From Pseudonocardia bannensis (lineage in GTDB: Bacteria; Actinomycetota; Actinomycetes; Mycobacteriales; Pseudonocardiaceae): 54,398 nucleotides of DNA. The notes under the pieces are model-generated. The model was not told the origin of the DNA, did not search any database, and saw only the letters and a list, made by a program, of their open reading frames with translations. This document shows, piece by piece, positions 50,195 through 54,398 of the stretch; the first letter of the stretch is position 1; each line of letters begins with the position of its first letter. Position numbers and translations under genes: made by a program. The stretch spans positions 1-54,398 of the forward strand of contig NZ_JAAXKZ010000023.1 in NCBI RefSeq assembly GCF_012911875.1, given 5' to 3'.

Positions 50195-50902
50195 TCACCC
50201 ACGGGTCAGCTCGGCCGTCACCAGGTCCGGAGCGCTGATCATGGCGTCGTGCCCGGTGTCGAGCTCCCGCCAGGCCCACCCCTCCCGGCGGACGATCTCG
50301 TGTCCGGACGCGAGCGCGGTGTACGGCGGGTTCGCGCAGTAGAGGTAGGACACGGGGAGCCCGGCACCGATCGGTTCGGACAGGGCCAGCGGCTCACGGT
50401 AGGTGGGCAGCGGGTGCGGGGTGAGCCGCCGGTTCACCCAGGCGAGGTCGTCGGGATCGGTGAGCCCGAAGGCCGTCGCCGGCGGCGCCGGGATCGCGGC
50501 ACCGCCGTCGAGGCGAGCGGCGTCCGCCTCCCGCTGGGCGCGGACCTCGGCGGGCAGGCCGTCGAAGGCGCACTGCCCGGAGTCCACCACCAGCCCGTCG
50601 AGCAGCACGAGTCGGCGGATCCGCGCCGGGACCCGGTCAGCCGCGCCGAGCACCGCGAGCGCACCGAAGCTGTGCCCGACCAGCACGACATCGGTGAGCT
50701 CCTCCGTCTCCAGCACCGCCACCACGTCCTGGACCACGGTGCCGAGCCCGACCTCGGCAGCGGGCAGGTGTGCACGCTCACCGAGCCCGGTCAGCGTCGG
50801 GGTGAACACCTCGTGCCCGGCGGCGCGCAGCCGCGATGCGACCCGCCGCCAGCACCACCCGCCGTGGTAGGCGCCGTGCACCAGCACGAATGTGTCCGAC
50901 AT
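50195..50902 (-). CDS. alpha/beta hydrolase
   Basis: This is a 235-residue small hydrolase with the FVLVHGAYHGGWCWRRVA start common to EstC/methylesterase-like proteins, nucleophile elbow GHSFGA, and His in LDTGHDAMIS. I prefer the ATG at 50902 (MSDTF) because GGGAGG lies seven bases upstream; the ATG at 50908 lies directly on that site. It faces the LLM oxidoreductase gene divergently and ends about 120 bp upstream of the esterase gene. The substrate is unknown. Confidence 0.87.
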   Translation of the reverse strand: MSDTFVLVHGAYHGGWCWRRVASRLRAAGHEVFTPTLTGLGERAHLPAAEVGLGTVVQDVVAVLETEELTDVVLVGHSFGALAVLGAADRVPARIRRLVLLDGLVVDSGQCAFDGLPAEVRAQREADAARLDGGAAIPAPPATAFGLTDPDDLAWVNRRLTPHPLPTYREPLALSEPIGAGLPVSYLYCANPPYTALASGHEIVRREGWAWRELDTGHDAMISAPDLVTAELTRG

Positions 50903-51112
50903 GGACATACCTCCCGCTCCCCATGGGCCGGCCGTCAGCCTCGCACGGAGCGCGTGTTCCACGGCGAGGCATGCGCGCGTCACCGTGCGCCAAGTTGAGA
51001 CACGCGTCACGGTGGATACCGCGATCAGATAACACCGCGAGCACGGCCTGGTCCGAACGGCCCAACTCCACCGCCGCCCCCGGACCCGCGAAGCACACTG
51101 AGGAGCTCATCG

Positions 51113-52351
51113 GTGAAATTCCAGTTGTTCACCCTGCCGACGATTCCGGCCACCTTGGAGGAGCGCGCCGCGAAGCGGCCCATCGGCCGGAACAACGACC
51201 ACTTCCAGGCGATGATCGCCGAAGTCCGCGAGCTGGCGATCATGGCCGACGAGTTCGGCTTCGACGTCTTCTCGACCACGGAGCACCACTTCCACTCCGA
51301 GGGCTTCGAGGCGTCCGTGCAGCCGATGATGCTCTACGCCGACCTGGCCGCCCGCACCAAGAACATCTCGTTCGCGCCGCTGTCGCTGGTGCTGCCGGCG
51401 AACGACCCGCTGCGCGTCGCCGAGCAGGTCGCGATGCTCGACCACCTCACCGGTGGCCGCGTCTACGGCGGTTACGCCCGCGGCTACCAGGACCGCTGGG
51501 TCAACGTGCTGGGGCAGCACGTCCCGGTCAAGGGCACCCCGATGGACGGCGGTGACGACGACAAGCACAACCGCGCGGTCCACGAGGAGTACCTCGACAT
51601 CGTCTACAAGGCATGGACCGAGGACCTGCTGACCTACGACGGCCAGTTCTACCAGGTGCCGCCGAAGGAGGGCATCACCCGCTGGCCGGCCGCCGAGTGG
51701 ACCAAGCAGTACGGGCACCCGGACGAGATCGACGAGAACGGGCACATCCGCGGCATCTCGGTCATCCCGAAGCCGCTGCAGCAGCCCTACCCGAAGGCGT
51801 TCCAGCCGTTCTCGGTCTCCCCGTCGACGATGATCCACACCGCGCACAACGGCGTCATGCCGATCATCCTCACGGCGGAGCCGGAGCAGTTCAAGACGCT
51901 GGCGAAGCTCTACCAGCAGTCCGCCGCGGAGGTGGGTCGCAACCTCAAGCTCGGTGAGAGCATCGGCGCCTTCCGCGCGGTCGCCTTCGGCGACACCCGC
52001 GAGCAGGCCTGGGAGCTCATGGAGCGCACCAACTACTACGGCTTCCAGATCTACTTCTCCGGCTTCGGCTTCTGGGAGGCACTGCGCCTGCCCGAGGACA
52101 AGGAGAAGTTCCCGGGCCTCCTCCCGCCGGAGGAGTGGACGATGGAGCGCTTCACCAAGACCAAGTACGGCCTGGTGGGCACCGTCGACGACATCAAGCG
52201 CGACATCGAGGACCTCATCAAGATCCACGGTGAGGACGGCGAGCTCGAGTGGTTCTCCTGGTTCTTCGACCAGGGCCTGATGCCGATCGACGAGGCCAAG
52301 CGCCAGCTGGAGTTGTTCGCCGAGCACATCATCCCGGAGTTCCGGGACTGA
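51113..52351 (+). CDS. LLM-class flavin-dependent oxidoreductase
   Basis: This 412-residue luciferase-like (TIM-barrel) enzyme uses FMN or F420. MKFQLFTLPTIPA, FGFDVFSTTEHHFHSEGF, ANDPLRVAEQVAMLDHLTGGR and GTVDDIKRDIEDLI mark the family. The length exceeds many LLM proteins by 50-60 residues, because of an insertion around residues 150-230. The GTG start has TGAGGAG upstream. It could supply a two-component monooxygenase or dehydrogenase step; the partner is not evident nearby. A large nested terminator follows directly. Confidence 0.9.
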   Translation: MKFQLFTLPTIPATLEERAAKRPIGRNNDHFQAMIAEVRELAIMADEFGFDVFSTTEHHFHSEGFEASVQPMMLYADLAARTKNISFAPLSLVLPANDPLRVAEQVAMLDHLTGGRVYGGYARGYQDRWVNVLGQHVPVKGTPMDGGDDDKHNRAVHEEYLDIVYKAWTEDLLTYDGQFYQVPPKEGITRWPAAEWTKQYGHPDEIDENGHIRGISVIPKPLQQPYPKAFQPFSVSPSTMIHTAHNGVMPIILTAEPEQFKTLAKLYQQSAAEVGRNLKLGESIGAFRAVAFGDTREQAWELMERTNYYGFQIYFSGFGFWEALRLPEDKEKFPGLLPPEEWTMERFTKTKYGLVGTVDDIKRDIEDLIKIHGEDGELEWFSWFFDQGLMPIDEAKRQLELFAEHIIPEFRD

Positions 52352-52428
52352 CCCGCACGACCCGCATCGCGCAGCCTCGTCGTCGTTCCCGGCAGCCCGG
52401 GACGACGACGAGGCTGCCGTCGTGCGGG
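52352..52428. terminator. nested bidirectional terminator
   Basis: Outer arms CCCGCACGAC (52352-52361) and GTCGTGCGGG (52419-52428) enclose inner arms of 16 bases (52371-52386 and 52402-52417), all perfect. It fills the whole gap between the stop of the LLM gene and the stop of the convergent phosphofructokinase gene. Confidence 0.9.
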
Positions 52429-52429
52429 G

Positions 52430-53836
52430 TCAGCCGAAGCGCACCGGTTGGCCGGTCGACTCCAGCACCGCCATCCAGAGGTCACCATGCGGGTCGACCT
52501 GGTTGCGCCGGCTGACCGCCAGCGACATCGGGATGTGCACGAACCGCCGCCGCCACCGGCCGACGACCATCTCGGTGCGCCCGGACATGGCGGCGTGCAC
52601 CGCGGCCTGCGAGAGCCGCACGCAGTAGACGCTGTCGTAGGGGTTGGCCGGGACGCTGCGGATCGCGTAGCTCGGGTCGATGTAGCGGATGGAGGTCTCG
52701 ACGCCGGCCTCGGCGAAGTACTCGTCGATCCGCTGCCGCAGGTACGGGCCGATGTCGGAGAGCTTCGCGTTGCCGGAGGCGTCGGCCCCCGCCTGTCGCT
52801 CGAGCAACTCCTGCCCGGCGCCCTCGGCCACCACGACGACGGCGTGCCCGCGCTCGGCGACCCGGCGGCGCAGGTGCGCGAGCAGCCCGCCCTCCCCCTC
52901 GAGCGCGAACGGCACCTCGGGGATCAGTACCACGTCCGCGCCGCTGCGGGCCAGGGCGGCGTAGCAGGCGATGAAACCGGAGTGCCGGCCCATCAGCTTG
53001 ACCAGCCCGATGCCGTTCGCGGTGGACTTGGCCTCCACCTGCGCGGCCCGGATCGCGTCGCTGGCCAGGCCGAACGCGGTCTGGAACCCGAAGCTCTGGT
53101 CGATGTAGGGGATGTCGTTGTCGATGGTCTTCGGAATGCCGACCACCGAGATCAGCAGGCCGCGCTCGGCGACGACCCGCGCGATCTGCATCGCCCCGCG
53201 CATCGACCCGTCACCGCCGACCACGAACAGCACGTTGAGGTGCATTCGCTCCAGGCAGTCGACGATCTCCTCGGGGTCCTGCGGACCGCGCGACGTGCCG
53301 AGCACCGTGCCGCCGTCGACGGCGATGTCCCGGACCCGCTCCGGGGTCAGCTCGACGACGTCGTAGCCGTAGTCGGCGATGAAGCCCTGGTAGCCGTTGC
53401 GGAACCCGACCACCCGGCGGACCCGGTAGTGGTAGGTCAGCGTGCGCACGAGCCCGGCGATGACGTCGTTGAGACCGGGGCACAGCCCGCCGCAGGTGAC
53501 GATCCCGGCGCGGGTCTTGGACGGGTCGAAGAAGATCTTGCGACGCGGCCCGCAGGGCTCCATCCCGGGCAGCTCGTGCAGCGGGCCACCTCGGCTGGAG
53601 ATGCCGGCCACGGTGTCGTCGAGCAGCACCCGGTCCTGCTCGTCGACGTAGTGCTCGGTGGTCTGCCGCGAGTCCAGCAGCGGGACCATGGGCGAGGTGA
53701 TCCGGGCGGGCCCCAGCGTCGCGATGGACAGGTCCGGGACCGGCTCGCGGCGGCGCGGGCCGCCGTCGGGCAGCCGCACCACGTTGTCGGCCGGGTCGTG
53801 CAGGATCGGTTCCATTGTCTCGAATGCACCGCTCAT
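52430..53836 (-). CDS. ATP-type 6-phosphofructokinase, plant/TP0108-like clade
   Basis: This 468-residue kinase has about 100 extra N-terminal residues compared with E. coli PfkA. The nucleotide site GGDGSM indicates ATP rather than pyrophosphate use, while PKTIDND (with Lys where bacterial ATP-PFKs have Gly) is typical of the plant and PPi-PFK side of the family. MGRHSGFIA binds fructose 6-phosphate. It commits sugars to glycolysis. The ATG at 53836 has GGAGGGAGC upstream. An in-frame ATG seven codons later is an alternative. Confidence 0.93.
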   Translation of the reverse strand: MSGAFETMEPILHDPADNVVRLPDGGPRRREPVPDLSIATLGPARITSPMVPLLDSRQTTEHYVDEQDRVLLDDTVAGISSRGGPLHELPGMEPCGPRRKIFFDPSKTRAGIVTCGGLCPGLNDVIAGLVRTLTYHYRVRRVVGFRNGYQGFIADYGYDVVELTPERVRDIAVDGGTVLGTSRGPQDPEEIVDCLERMHLNVLFVVGGDGSMRGAMQIARVVAERGLLISVVGIPKTIDNDIPYIDQSFGFQTAFGLASDAIRAAQVEAKSTANGIGLVKLMGRHSGFIACYAALARSGADVVLIPEVPFALEGEGGLLAHLRRRVAERGHAVVVVAEGAGQELLERQAGADASGNAKLSDIGPYLRQRIDEYFAEAGVETSIRYIDPSYAIRSVPANPYDSVYCVRLSQAAVHAAMSGRTEMVVGRWRRRFVHIPMSLAVSRRNQVDPHGDLWMAVLESTGQPVRFG

Positions 53837-53910
53837 CGGGCCGCTCCCTCCGGGATGCGTGCCGGTGGCCACCCCGCGACGGTGGGGACGGTGACCTCTT
53901 GACCGTTCCA

Positions 53911-53941
53911 GAGTGCCGCAACCGGCAGTTGAACGGCACTC
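53911..53941 (-). terminator. terminator after the last PPOX gene
   Basis: GAGTGCCG and CGGCACTC form an 8-bp stem that, past a two-base bulge, continues into CAAC/GTTG. It starts 18 bases after the stop of the minus-strand PPOX gene. Confidence 0.65.
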
Positions 53942-53958
53942 CGGGTGAGTTTTGCGTC

Positions 53959-54381
53959 TCAGCTCATCCCGAGCACACGGTCCACGGCGATCTCGATGAC
54001 CACCCGCTGCGGGTTCTCCCGCGGCACCCGGTAGCGCGCGGCGTAGCGGCGCTCGGCGCCGGCCACCGAGTCCGCATCGTCCCGGACCACCGCCCGGCCC
54101 TCCAGTGTGGACCACCGGCGTCCGTCCACCTGGGACACCGCGACCCGCGCACCGTCCGGGCCGGCGGCGATGACGTTGCGCGCCTTCTGCGAGCCCCGGC
54201 TGCAGATGACCCGCGCCACCCCGGCCTCGACGTCGAGCGTGATGCCCACGGGCACGACGTGCGGGGTGCCGTCCCGCCGCGGGGTGACGAGGAAGCCGAG
54301 GTGGCGCTCGGTCCAGAACTCACGGAACTCCGCCGACACCTGATCCGGATCCAGCCCACGCCTGATCGTCCGAGCGGTCAT
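53959..54381 (-). CDS. PPOX-class F420/FMN-dependent enzyme
   Basis: This is a 140-residue split-barrel protein: LGFLVTPRRDGTPHVVPVGITLD, VICSRGSQKARNVIAAG and VAVSQVDGRRWSTLEGRAVV are the usual strands, with Lys/Arg for the cofactor phosphate. It resembles TIGR03618/F420-binding PPOX proteins of actinobacteria. It is separate from the one at 38383 and only distantly similar. The ATG at 54381 is near the window end, with GGGAGG just upstream. Confidence 0.85.
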   Translation of the reverse strand: MTARTIRRGLDPDQVSAEFREFWTERHLGFLVTPRRDGTPHVVPVGITLDVEAGVARVICSRGSQKARNVIAAGPDGARVAVSQVDGRRWSTLEGRAVVRDDADSVAGAERRYAARYRVPRENPQRVVIEIAVDRVLGMS

Positions 54382-54398
54382 GGCGCCATCCTCCCGCC

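Noticed and set aside
1-54398. Mobile elements, integrase, attachment sites or tRNA genes.
   Set aside because: No transposase- or integrase-like protein, no flanking inverted repeats and no tRNA T-loop pattern were seen on either strand.

Overview
This is a GC-rich window, and most genes use GTG or ATG starts in tightly packed, 1-4 bp overlapping operons. There are several apparently leaderless starts, an actinobacterial-type integration host factor (mIHF), F420-type PPOX proteins and a DinB/mycothiol-type protein. Together these point to an actinobacterium, most likely of the Pseudonocardiaceae (Pseudonocardia-like); that assignment is an inference from gene families, not a database match. 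I see no rRNA, tRNA, CRISPR array, insertion sequence or prophage. The region reads as chromosomal catabolic and transport territory.

Layout. 62-3371 (-) is the tail of a peptide/nickel-type ABC importer operon (lipoprotein, two permeases). 3482-6368 holds two convergent MFS exporters. 6369-7018 is a gene-poor stretch holding a frameshifted, truncated SnoaL-like relic. 7019-7330 is mIHF with a near-perfect terminator. 7419-10892 carries an alpha/beta hydrolase, a large APC permease and a small acidic protein. 10992-16319 (+) is a five-gene operon: P450, MHS transporter, SDR, UbiD-like decarboxylase, UbiX. A LysR gene (16327-17226, -) follows it convergently. 28479-17253 (-) is an eight-gene operon resembling the acyclic-terpene/leucine (Atu/Liu) logic: acyl-CoA dehydrogenase, AMP ligase, biotin-dependent carboxylase beta and alpha, second AMP ligase, hydratase-like crotonase, TIGR03084 protein and AtuA. 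A divergent TetR gene lies across a good palindrome from it.

29235-30899 is a third AMP ligase. 32225-30942 (-) is a Mn2+ exporter of the GDT1/TMEM165 family fused to an isoprenylcysteine/PEMT-type methyltransferase-like membrane domain. It is preceded by a clear yybP-ykoY manganese riboswitch whose expression platform is built from five alternating complementary hexamers. 37622-32482 (-) is a seven-gene operon (SnoaL-like, alpha/beta hydrolase, nitrilase, DUF2848, HpaB-type monooxygenase, cupin, flavin reductase) facing a GntR/FCD regulator, with a GTATAC operator between them. The rest comprises a thiolase, a YihY/BrkB protein, a phospholipase-D-like gene with a one-base frameshift, an acidic protein, an HtrA-type protease, a crotonase, a GIDE-domain protein, a Baeyer-Villiger monooxygenase plus esterase pair, another hydrolase, an LLM flavin oxidoreductase, a phosphofructokinase and a PPOX protein.

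Functionally the window looks like a set of modules for uptake, oxygenation, CoA activation and carbon-skeleton breakdown of terpenoid or aromatic acids. The standout regulatory structure is the manganese riboswitch leader. The standout protein architecture is the transporter-methyltransferase fusion. Two genes also have in-frame tandem repeats sitting exactly on their start codons.
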